Source: Isohypsibius dastychi
Lineage: Eukaryota; Tardigrada; Eutardigrada; Parachela; Isohypsibiidae
Direction: 5' to 3'
Assembly (NCBI GenBank): GCA_034696485.1
Contig: JAQIWT010001620.1
Location: forward strand, 1-10,098
DNA length: 10,098 bases
The position numbers and the translations under genes were made by a program. Shown piece by piece: positions 1-8,296 of the stretch (its first letter is position 1; each line of letters begins with the position of its first letter). The notes beneath the pieces are model-generated. The model did no database searches. It was not told where the DNA came from and was given only the letters and a program-made list of their open reading frames with translations.

Positions 1-74
1 ATGGACCATTACGACGCCTTTCTAAATGTACGCTTTTGTGGTTAATGTAATCATTTTCTCACTCTCGCTATTCG

Positions 75-104
75 AGTAAAACATCTTGAAAGTAAAACAT
101 CTTG
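75..104. repeat. 14-bp tandem duplication
   Basis: AGTAAAACATCTTG occurs at 75-88 and again at 91-104, separated by AA, giving a period of 16. The copies are identical, which suggests a recent local duplication. No function is implied. Confidence 0.85.
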
Positions 105-409
105 TAGCCGATGGATAGAGAACATGTTTTTCGTGACAGCACATTCCCAGACAGTGTCATCACAATCATCTTGTCAATCAACGAAATGTACCCAGAAATA
201 TATTCGGCTCTCTAGGAAGGAATGCTGTCGACAATCGTTTTTCAGCGGTTGCGCCCATTTTCCCACGATTCTCAAACTGGTGACCCCGCAAATCACCATA
301 ATTAAATCAGAGCCCGCAAAAGAATCTTAAAAACGTTCCTAAAAAGGCCACCAGAAACGGTATTAGGCCTTCTGGGGAGGCACCCCCGGAATCTTGCCTT
401 TTGGTTTGG

Positions 410-440
410 ACGGCTCACTCACGGCTCACTTACGGCTCAC
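410..440. repeat. Three-copy 11-bp tandem repeat
   Basis: The unit ACGGCTCACTY is repeated at 410-420 and 421-431, with a third partial copy ACGGCTCAC at 432-440. It is a short minisatellite-like array. It lies about 30 bp past the stop codon of the weak minus-strand ORF at 472-681, so it would fall in that ORF's 3' flank. Confidence 0.85.
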
Positions 441-471
441 GGGTACCAAACGCTAAAAGTTGATCAGCGGG

Positions 472-681
472 TTATTCAGGATTTGCTAAGTGGTCGTCAG
501 GACCGTTCTCTTCGAAAACGAAAGTAAAGCCATCATAATCTTTCATGTATGTATTTGATAGCCACCAATTGTTTGGATGAAATCCAGGGTGTTGACATAT
601 GGCCATTCGAGATGAATGTACAAAATACCACGATAGAAAAACCCGACATACACCCAACTTTTTCTCGAAGCCGATGGACAT
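472..681 (-). CDS. Possible small ORF of unknown function (69 codons)
   Basis: I do not recognise this product. The frame runs from an ATG at 681-679 to a TAA at 474-472. The C-terminal half is rich in aromatic and acidic residues, with a PNNWW patch and a DYDGFTFVFEEN stretch, and looks more protein-like than the other short frames nearby. An in-frame stop lies 36 bases before the ATG, so the frame is not an obvious internal exon unless the first residues are intronic; a GTATGT donor-like site after codon 10 could alternatively make it a first exon. A perfect X-box (724-736) sits 43 bp upstream of the ATG, a typical spacing for RFX-controlled genes. No signal peptide or repeat is evident. 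It may equally be a chance ORF. Confidence 0.22.
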   Translation of the reverse strand: MSIGFEKKLGVCRVFLSWYFVHSSRMAICQHPGFHPNNWWLSNTYMKDYDGFTFVFEENGPDDHLANPE

Positions 682-723
682 GTATTTGGGTTGATCAACA
701 CAGATAGCACATTATTTTAAAAC

Positions 724-736
724 GTTGCTAGGCAAC
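724..736 (-). promoter_or_regulatory. X-box (RFX transcription-factor site)
   Basis: On the minus strand the sequence is GTTGCC-T-AGCAAC, which fits the RFX X-box consensus GTNRCC-N(1-3)-RGYAAC at every position. In animals such sites commonly lie within about 150 bp upstream of the start codon of genes for cilia. It lies 43 bp upstream of the ATG of the small minus-strand ORF at 472-681. The match is seen directly; binding and target gene are inference, since a 13-bp imperfect palindrome can also arise by chance. Confidence 0.45.
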
Positions 737-747
737 GGACACAAAAT

Positions 748-1172
748 CTAAAATGAGATTCCCAAACGTCTCGCGCGCAAATACAACACATGTGATATCA
801 AGCTCCCCGAACAAATTCCGGTGATCATGGTTTTCGCCTTCAGATCTCTTCTTTTTTTAGTCTTAGCTTGCACCTTGCAGTTATAAATACAGTTCTTTAT
901 ATTCTTCTGGTCAAGATTTCCTCGTACCGAGCGACCAAACCCGACATCACCGTTATCCGACATTTCTTCCATTTATCGTAAGCGTATGTGTACAGTACTG
1001 TGTACGCATCTGTAACATTTTTGGGTCTCAAACTAATCGTACATTAATAACCATAAAATACTACTAAATCTAAAAGCCACTAACAGAACCATTAACCACA
1101 AAAGGATATTACTGGACATTCATCCACTATGTATATACATCTTTACACACCGAGAATCAACATCAAGAAAGT
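748..1172. other. 3' flank of TBCEL, no gene recognised
   Basis: This stretch follows the TBCEL stop codon (minus-strand direction) and should contain its 3' untranslated region. I see no canonical AATAAA on the minus strand; the closest is the weak variant GATAAA at about 973-978. A 74-codon minus-strand frame at 748-972 has no recognisable motif, and part of it recurs in TBCEL intron 1, so it is not called as a gene. An imperfect palindrome centred on ACAGTACTGT (992-1001) is also present. Confidence 0.5.
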
Positions 1173-4100
1173 TCATAAACAGAAAGATATCTTTGGACTC
1201 CTCAAAGACGAAGCACATTCCTTCGCTTCAACGATGATTTCATCACCCGTTTTGATTGAATACGAATGCAGTGCTCTTCCGGGGAACTTGAGCTCATCCG
1301 GTCCAAACACTGCACTCATCTCTGAATCCAGATAGAACACTCTACACTTTGTTGGAGACAATCCCGTCAAAGGCTGCAGAGACTTTTTTAATTGTCCAAC
1401 AGACTGCCGAACCTGAAAAAAAACAGCTCACCAACTCTAGCAAGACAAAATATCTCTAGAAGAAAACTGACATCAAGTTTGTAGGGTCGCTGTTTCACAT
1501 CCCCGTACGTCAACGAGACATCAACCACTCTTGGCGCACTGAGCTCAACTTCAAGTAGAGGTTGCAGTGGTCCATGTTTGGCAACCAGTTCCTGGTATCG
1601 ACGAGGAAGGGGATCGTTTCCGTGGTAGTAACGCAGAAATGACCTTTCAGCATCCATTCGTTCGATCGGATCGATAGGGGTTCCGTTGAGAATCTGAACT
1701 TTTGGAAGACGGGCGATCACTTGCTGGCGGGCTGGCAAGCTAAAATATAACATTCAAGCTTACTTATTCAAGAACAACTGTGGATATTAGATAACCGAGC
1801 AGACTAACTTTGAGCTTCAAGTCATAAATGAACATCAGGGTTTGAATCAGGCTGCTAGCTTACTTGTTCGACGAGACTTTTTTAGGAGATCCAGTGACTG
1901 GTGTCTCTTCCATCCACAAACTACAACCCAGAAGCCTCAGGTCATGTAGTGCTAAGATATGGTTGAGCTGGTCCAAAGCATCCCAGTGGTTCAGGTCGAT
2001 CTGATTGATATGTAGCTTGCTGAGCTTTGGGAAGCTGAGCTCCAAGGCTTCCTTGTCCGTATTCTAAACCGGACACATGTACATGTATGGATGAATTCCA
2101 AGGACTTCATTCTCTTGAACCAGTAATAAACAATAAAAGGTCACGAAAGAAAAGACGATCAAAAACTTATGTTGAGCATTAAGACTGAAACATTACTAAT
2201 TCGGCTATAGAATATTGTTCCGAATTTTCCAAACAAATTGTTTCAGTTTTGTTAGAACCGTATTTCTCGTTTAACAGTTTCATCTAGCAAATTTCTGTTT
2301 TTGTTTTTTCAGTAATCAAACACGGTTAAATGTTATTATCGTAGATTCAAATCGTATTAACTCCACTCACCTGCAAATCCCGCAAAGGGTTGTGGCTGGC
2401 GAACAGGGTTTGCAGCGAGGGAAATAAGTTTCCGACAACCAAGAGGCTTTCCCATTGTTCCAAATTGTTGCTGTCGATATAAAGAGTTTTGATATTGTTC
2501 GCTTCTTTTCCAGGCCAGTTTTCCTTGGCTAGTTCCTCAGGAAAGGCGGAATATCCATTCAAACTCAGGTGCAGCTCCTCCACACTGCAAAAAAAGAACA
2601 AAGTCATTAAACTTCTCAAAGTTAAAGAAAATGGCGAGCAAACCGCGACTCTTCAGTCTCTAAGCCTTAGACACACTGCACCTTGGTAAAATTTGCAGAA
2701 GGCCAAAGACGACTTTGGATTCGATTTCGGTCCCATTTAGGATCAACCTTTTCAACTGGTTTCTAAAATCTGGTTTCTGTTCCGGTATGTTTGGGAGATG
2801 TTCCGGCCTGATTTCTTTGAGGGGATTAAAACTCAGATTGAGAGATTCCAGAGCAGGAATCGACTGGACCAAGGGACATATCTGTAATCATCAAAGCCAT
2901 GTACAAATTAATCACGAAAAAAATCAATGATATTTCAGTCAAATAAATCATGCTCAATTTGAAATTGATTTTTTTTCGAAATTGTCAAAGCATTCTTTTC
3001 GTTTTTGTCTTGTACATTTTTGTGTGTATTTTCGTCACAGAAAGCTGACTGCTTCAACATGTCGTTAACTGCCGGCACGCTGCGAAAATACTAACCGCAT
3101 TCCAATTATCGAGCCGGTTGAAAGAGAGATCAATTTCCGTCAAATGCACACACCAATCAAACAGCTGATGACTCGGCTCAACAGAATTGATTCCAAAATT
3201 CTGCAGAACCACACATGGCGGGAAGGCGAATCTCTTGCTCTTTCCTGCAAGACGAAACATGAAATGGGTCAGAAAAATCATTAAGATGAAATACGCGAAA
3301 ATGACATTGCTGTTCGCGAAGTATTTAGCGAATGCGAACATCTTTCAACTAAAACTTGAAAGCACGTTGGAAAGGTTGTGATCCAATTGAAAGAATCACT
3401 CAAATTTCAATTAAAAAAAAGCCAAAAAATCGAAGAAATTTGTGAAAACAATTTTCTTTGGCTATCGTACCAGTAAAAACTTTCTCCTCCAATTTTTCCA
3501 ATTTAACTTCAAATATTCACTATCAGCTCAAAAAAGACTGAAAACGAGTGACCATCCGCAGGAAAAAAGACGCGTTCAGATATCCAATATTAACATCTGT
3601 GGGTCGGATTATGTAATAGTTTTCAAACTCGAACTTCACTTGATTGAATAAGAGATGAAAAAGTTCAAGTAAAATTAGAACACGAACTGTTACATCATCT
3701 CGTTTAATGTCACCTTACTTCTGTCTGTCTTTTCGAATGGAAAATAACGATTGCGGCTATGTTGTAACATCTCAGCAAATTATTTCCCAATCAGATTCAA
3801 GCTTGCGGCATTTTGGTAATTTAATTTCATGCTTTAGAAGAAAATAAACGACAAGCTGAGCACCACGGAAAAGTGAAATAAGCGACCAAAACCGACATGC
3901 AGATAGTCAACACAGACAAAACCGGAAAGAAACAACAAAAAACTAGGCTTTTGTTCTCAAGTTGGAGAACCAGCTGAACGGCAAAAAATTAATTATTGAC
4001 TACATATGTCAGCAGTTTTATTTTTCACTGTCAGCCAGCAAAAATTCACGTGGAATACTGCAATTCTCGAAAAAAGAAATCTCAACCAAAAAATACTAGT

Positions 4101-4787
4101 ACATTCAGTTTGAAAAACTCCGATGATCAGCAGAACAGAAAACTTCGCCATTTCCGACAAATGTTGTGCATCATTTCTTCCGGATTTGACTAAAATTAAA
4201 AGCACACGTGATATCATCACTGAATTTCTGAACCAATGGACATGAATTAAATTGCTCTACTTTTCTTTGTTGCAACATGAAACTGAAACCAGCTGAAGCA
4301 GAACGGCCATAACCAAAACGGTCATAAATCAAAATTGTGCAACGATCAATGCTTTTGACACGAAAGAAAAGCCATTTGAGATCGAGCACAAGTAAATATT
4401 ATCCTTTCATGGAAATGAAAATCGGATCAGAAACCATTTCCTTCTATGAAGAATACACTCAAACAACATAAACTAATTCGAGAAATCGAAATTAAACCAA
4501 CTCATTCTGCAAAATCACGGAAAAAAATCGATCCACTTTCCATTAATTATCGCACCATGATTTCTAAAAACTTGAAGTTCGATAAATCCAAGCGACTTCC
4601 GGTTCGAAAAAAAATGAGAGATTTGGTGGCTGCTTACTCCACAATTTTCTGGTACGATTACTTCAAACTTACCCTGAAATTTGTCTTTCGTCTCCTGGGT
4701 AATTAAACCCGCAAAAAGCAGCTGATATTCCTCATCAGAATATTTCTCCTGGAGCGCTTTCAAAAAAGTCACGGGCTCTTCTTCCAT
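1173..4787 (-). CDS. TBCEL: Tubulin-specific chaperone cofactor E-like protein, seven exons
   Basis: TBCEL proteins are cytosolic tubulin-binding relatives of cofactor E. They lack the CAP-Gly domain and promote loss of tubulin and microtubules. My exons, in transcript order, are 4787-4673, 3244-3096, 2881-2682, 2584-2371, 2063-1864, 1739-1472 and 1412-1173. Intron phases are 1,0,2,0,2,0 and all junctions keep frame, giving 461 residues; human TBCEL, as I recall it, has about 424. The N-terminus (LKALQEKYS) resembles that family. Leucine-rich repeats run from about residue 70 to 280 (LTEIDLSFNRLDNW, LESLNLSFNPL, IKTLYIDSNNL, LHDLRLLG). The linker carries VIARLPKVQILNG and RSFLRYYHG, and the ubiquitin-like domain (about 362-446) ends with FGPDELKFPGRALHSYSI and GDEIIVEAK. 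The ATG has a good AAAATGG context, with an in-frame TGA upstream. The last 15 residues or so extend past the usual end. Donors of introns 2, 3 and 6 (GTTAGT, GTGCAG, GTCAGT) are weak, and the acceptor at 1413 is ambiguous. Confidence 0.93.
3245..4672 (-). other. TBCEL intron 1 (1.4 kb)
   Basis: By far the longest intron of the gene, bounded by GTAAGT at the 5' end and CTTGCAG at the 3' end. It is AT-rich with many A or T runs. Short frames on both strands (for example 3993-4220, 4171-4389, 4446-4706) have no recognisable protein features and are treated as noise. A 9-base imperfect direct repeat (GGCCATAAC / GGTCATAAA, about 4303-4327) and an 18-base stretch at 3881-3898 shared with 930-947 are the only structures I see. 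First introns often carry enhancers, but nothing specific can be named here. Confidence 0.7.
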
Positions 4788-5207
4788 TTTCCAATTTCCC
4801 GGGCAGTTACAATGACGTCCAGCAGTTTCCACTCATCACAATGCGCAGCTAATCGATCAGCAAACCGACATCCACTTGCGAATCGCGCAAAGCAAGCAAT
4901 CAGGTGGAAGAGAACAAGAGATAAGGAGGAAAAGCATCGATACTTCCACTTGCAAAACAGCAGCCACTTTTCACGCAATTATCCAACATGCAACTGAAAC
5001 CCACGCTTAACTCAAGTAGTAAATAACTGTAAACGAAAAGGAAAACAATGAATTTCAATCGAGAAACGGAAGTCGAAAGTAAGTTTGAACAAGCACGAAA
5101 ATAAAAGCTGCTGAAAATCGAACTTGTCGCTCAGGCAGCTGATCTTTGTTTACAGCGCTTCGGTAATCTGCCAACCAGTGCCACGACGTGCCGAGCAGCC
5201 AAAAGTA

Positions 5208-5224
5208 CCCCCCCCCCCCCCCCC
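5208..5224. repeat. Homopolymer run of 17 C
   Basis: Seventeen consecutive cytosines on the plus strand (G17 on the minus strand), in the middle of the divergent spacer. Such a tract can form G-quadruplex or i-motif structures. It is also prone to polymerase slippage, so its length is likely to be polymorphic or a sequencing estimate. Confidence 0.95.
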
Positions 5225-5298
5225 GATAATTTGCTCTCTTCGACATGTCCGCCGGACTGTGTGGTGGAAAGATTCTACACGTGCTCTACCGGTACGAA

Positions 5299-5313
5299 GT
5301 ACGTACGTACGTA
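5299..5313. repeat. Short (ACGT)n tandem repeat
   Basis: GTACGTACGTACGTA is a run of about three and a half ACGT units and is largely self-complementary. A GTACGA stretch lies just before it and a CTACGTAGCGCAGCGC stretch follows, so the neighbourhood is rich in CpG and small palindromes. Confidence 0.9.
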
Positions 5314-5514
5314 GCTCAAGTCTACGTAGCGCAGCGCTCATCTGGGTTCGTTGGTCAAGATAACTCGTGGATATCTACACCTAACTAAGTTTCTGCCAGA
5401 GCCATCCTATGGGACCATGATCTGATGCAGAAAGAATTTTGAGATAAATGCAATTCTGCAGCTTAAACCGGTTGTGATGGTCAGTTTATGCGCTGAGACT
5501 GTCCGAAACTCGTA

Positions 5515-5530
5515 CCAATGACGTGGCGGG
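5515..5530 (+). promoter_or_regulatory. CCAAT / TGACGTGG / GGCGGG cluster
   Basis: CCAAT (5515-5519) overlaps TGACGTGG (5519-5526), which overlaps GGCGGG (5525-5530). TGACGTGG matches the UPRE core bound by XBP1 or ATF6 in animals and also a CRE-like half site. It lies about 460 bp upstream of the ATG of the ELOVL gene, whose product is an ER enzyme. The motif overlap is seen directly; promoter activity and link to ER stress are inference. Confidence 0.3.
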
Positions 5531-5982
5531 TCATCCTTGGTCCTGACTCACAACAGAAGAAATCAATCACGTCAAGAATAATCAAGTTGATTGAATCAGT
5601 GCTGAACGGAATTTTGAAATTCGGAATCTCGAGCTTTTCCGCTCTGTTCTGTTTTTCCGTCCAAACAACAGACGGACCTTGCATTCAATCCACACCGGTT
5701 TTCAGCTGACTGATACAACTGTTTGTTCTGTGGAAAACAAGTCAACAAGTGCAGTTGCTGGCTCGAGGGTTTTGGACTTCGGAGTCTTATACGGCGGAGA
5801 CATTGAATTGTGGAATTTGTAACTATGGCCTGATATTTCGAATCGAAATCGTCACTTCGTACTTTATCATCGGCTGCCTTGCTAAGCCGGGTTCCTGAAT
5901 TCTGATTATATTATTTGACAAGGACTGACTGCGTCGCGGACTAGTGCAGCAGCGGTGCTTTTATTTTTTCACATTTTAAATC

Positions 5983-8296
5983 ATGTCGGAAATTCAGAAC
6001 GATGGCGAATCGTGGATGCCAGTACCGCATGATGAAGGAATTATTCCAGTCGAAGCTGCACATGAAAATTCGTTATGGAAAGCGTACCAGGATTTCAACG
6101 CGTATATGTACAAAATCGGAGGTAATTTCGCCTGTTCTTGAATATTCATACATGGAAACTGTATCAGGAAAGTCGATAAAACTTTGTTGCAGTTCTGGTT
6201 CTGGAATTTTGATTCCGTTATTTTCGCGATTTTGCAATGTTTAATTTGTTTTATCCGGTTTTCAGATCCGCGATCTCGAGATATGTTTTTGTTGGGAAGG
6301 ATGGATGGAATGATTTTGTTGACGCTTGCGTATCTGACTTTTGTTTTTGTCGCGCCAAAACTCATGAAGAACCGGAAACCCTTCGAATTAAAGAGTGTTA
6401 TGCTGGTTTATAACATATTCCTAGTCGGACTCTCTGCTTGGATGTTTTTATCGGTGAGTCAAAAATTTCTGCAGTTTAACGTTTGTATTATTTTCCGGTT
6501 GAACGAAAATAAAATTGGACAGTTTTAAACGTTTTTGTTTTGTATTGGGAGAGTGATTTCTGAGTTAAATTTGTCGGAATCGCTCTTCTGTAAAATGAAG
6601 TCTAAGGAATGGTTTCACCTTTTTCCAAGAATTTTCTAGTACGATATTTATATTTGAAATTCAAAAACAAGTTTATACTAGAATGTTGTTTTCATTTCCG
6701 TTGTCATTTCTTTTAGTTTCTCATCAACAGTCGGATCTCCAATTACAATTATTGGTGTGTTCCATATAATCAGTCAGAGGACCCGTCGGAAAAAAGAGTA
6801 AGTTGAGCAAATTTCTTCCTGCGTCGCGTATGAGAGCAAAGATTACAAAGTAACGAAGTTAATCTTATGGACTTACTAACAAGTCAGATTGTTCTAAATG
6901 ATAAAATGATAACGTCGGCAAATCTACGTCTCTAAAATTCAATGAATTTGTTGTGTTTGCAGATTGTTTACGCCTTATGGTGGTATTATGTGTCGAAAGC
7001 AATCGAATTTATGGACACCGTGTTTATGGTGCTGAAGAAAAAGCAGGACCAGGTTTCATTCCTCCATGTTTACCATCATATCTTCATGTTTCCAGTAGTA
7101 AGTATTTGGGCATGTTTTTCAAAAATGTCCGGTTTCGTTTTGAATATTTTATCCTACTTCCTGGGAAAAATTATTACTCTAATCGTGAAACATTAGAGTA
7201 ATAACGGTAAGAGTCTTTTAACGACTTTATTGAAATTACCAACATCTTCTAGGATCAGTTTCTTGCAAGAATTCTTCGAAGAGAAATAGTTTCTTTTCAA
7301 CTGGTTCTTAATTCTCTGTTTACAGTTTTATTTCATCATGATGATCGGACCGTGCTGTCAAGGTGAGAAACCGTCTTCATAAAGTTTGAATGTTTAATAT
7401 CACGACGCTGCGCGATGATATCTCAAGTGGTTTTTTGTCGGAACTGTTATTTTCTTCCGAAATAGTTTTTGGTTGCTTGTTCTAACATCTTGCAAATAAT
7501 CTAATCTCTTTCATTTTCAGCGGTATTCAGCGCAATGCTGAACAGCTTCATCCACGTCCTCATGTATTCCTACTATGGATTAGCGCTCTTTCCATCTCTG
7601 CACAAATATCTCTGGTGGAAGCGATATTTAACCCAAATGCAACTGGTAAGTCGTGTCGTTTTGTAGTAAATCAAGGAGAAAGGCGTTACTCTAATCAATC
7701 TTTGAAAATGTTGTTCAAAAATTTTTGAGCAGTGTTTTGGGCGAATTTCACAACAAATAAACACGATGTTCAAAAGGTCGAACTGCATTTTTTTCGAATT
7801 TGATTTTTTCTGTTATCATATTTTGTTTATGGTAGTGCAGTAGGTGGTCTGGGGAGAGTTTTTTCCTGGAGAGAAAATTTTCAGCTCGATTTCACCAGTT
7901 CACTTATTAAACGAGTATTTGTTTCTCGTAAAAAATTTGCTTTGTTGACGTTAAGTCTGGAATTTCAAGTTGTACCACATTGTTTAGATTGCGTTGTGGA
8001 TTCTGAGTTTTGACCAAGTTTTCATTTTGCAGTTGCAATTTTTTGCCGTCCTGACTGTTACGCTGACCGGATATTTCAACAACTGCCAGTATCCGATGAT
8101 TCTATACTACATCAACACTGCCTTCATTCTCTCCCTCATCGTTCTCTTTTCCAATTTTTACATTCGGTCTTACATTCAACGTCAGCGTGATCGCAGTCGA
8201 CATTCCCATCACTCTATTCTCTCCAGCCCGCAATCTCCAAAATCTGTTCCTGCTGTTCGCAGTCTACCTGCAAAGTCCCAGAAGAAAGTCGACTGA
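5983..8296 (+). CDS. ELOVL: Very-long-chain fatty acid elongase, ELOVL2/4/5-like, seven exons
   Basis: ELOVL enzymes are multi-pass ER membrane 3-ketoacyl-CoA synthases that condense malonyl-CoA with long acyl-CoA, the first step of two-carbon elongation. My exons are 5983-6121, 6266-6453, 6717-6797, 6963-7097, 7326-7362, 7521-7645 and 8033-8296 (intron phases 1,0,0,0,1,0), giving 322 residues, close to the family's usual 280-320. The diagnostic motifs are all present: KAIEFMDT (148-155), [10 protein letters not shown] with the HxxHH box (166-175), [13 protein letters not shown] (201-213) and TQMQLLQ (231-237). Several hydrophobic segments are visible, for example around 61-77, 91-109 and 239-265. 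N126-Q-S is a possible lumenal glycosylation sequon. The C-terminus is KKVD, a canonical KKxx retrieval signal after a basic, Ser/Pro-rich tail. The ATG has A at -3 and an in-frame TAA at 5977-5979. LWWYY, LHVYHH and LLQF favour the ELOVL2/4/5 group, but the exact subtype is uncertain. A 37-bp exon encodes an unusual loop at 182-193. Confidence 0.94.
7171..7204. repeat. Perfect 12-bp inverted repeat in ELOVL intron 4
   Basis: TTATTACTCTAA (7171-7182) and TTAGAGTAATAA (7193-7204) are exact reverse complements separated by 10 bases. They would form a stable stem-loop in the intron RNA. The 11-mer TTACTCTAATC inside the left arm (7174-7184) recurs at 7686-7696 in intron 6, so the unit may be a remnant of a small dispersed repeat. 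Confidence 0.85.

Larger units (their letters stand above)
1..471. other. Intergenic DNA, no gene recognised
   Basis: No coding exon can be supported here. The only open frame of note (124-330, plus) is cysteine- and serine-rich, has no recognisable motif and no splice context. The stretch holds a 14-bp direct duplication (75-104) and a three-copy 11-bp tandem repeat (410-440), listed separately. It could contain the 3' untranslated part or further exons of a minus-strand gene whose start would lie near 681, but no continuation is visible. Confidence 0.5.
4788..5982. promoter_or_regulatory. Divergent promoter spacer between TBCEL and ELOVL
   Basis: The two genes are head to head with about 1.2 kb between their start codons, so both promoters and 5' untranslated regions must lie here. 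No coding exon is supported. A CRE-like TGACGTC (4813-4819) sits 26 bp upstream of the TBCEL ATG and is probably within its leader. A C17 run, an ACGT repeat and a CCAAT/TGACGTGG/GGCGGG cluster (5515-5530) are listed separately. No clear TATA box was found for either gene. An untranslated first exon of the ELOVL gene could be hidden between about 5400 and 5980. Whether regulation is truly bidirectional cannot be told from sequence. Confidence 0.6.

Noticed and set aside
882-889. TATAAATA on the plus strand
   Set aside because: No plus-strand gene begins downstream of it; the next plus-strand gene starts about 5 kb away.
748-972. 74-codon minus-strand frame starting MEEMSDNGDVG
   Set aside because: It has a plausible start but no recognisable domain. 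An 18-base stretch inside it recurs in TBCEL intron 1, and no splice partner restores a longer protein. It is also close downstream of the TBCEL stop.
1388-1753. 121-codon minus-strand frame as one exon
   Set aside because: Only 1472-1739 is TBCEL exon 6. The last part of the frame is read-through into the 59-base intron and then exon 7 in the wrong frame.
3054-3341. 95-codon minus-strand frame with a hydrophobic N-terminus
   Set aside because: The hydrophobic part is intron 1 sequence before the CTTGCAG acceptor. Only 3096-3244 is exon.
4446-4706. 86-codon plus-strand frame
   Set aside because: It is antisense to TBCEL exon 1 and intron 1, lysine-rich because of A-rich DNA, with no motif.
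5124-5363. Frames on both strands across the C17 run (Pro-rich or Gly-rich)
   Set aside because: The apparent poly-Pro or poly-Gly segments are produced by the homopolymer, and there is no further protein signal.
5994-6365. 123-codon minus-strand frame
   Set aside because: It lies antisense to ELOVL exons 1 and 2 and the intron between them. The sense strand has clear family motifs.
6942-7196. 84-codon plus-strand frame as a full exon
   Set aside because: The HVYHH exon ends at the strong GTAAGT donor at 7098. The rest is intron 4 read-through.
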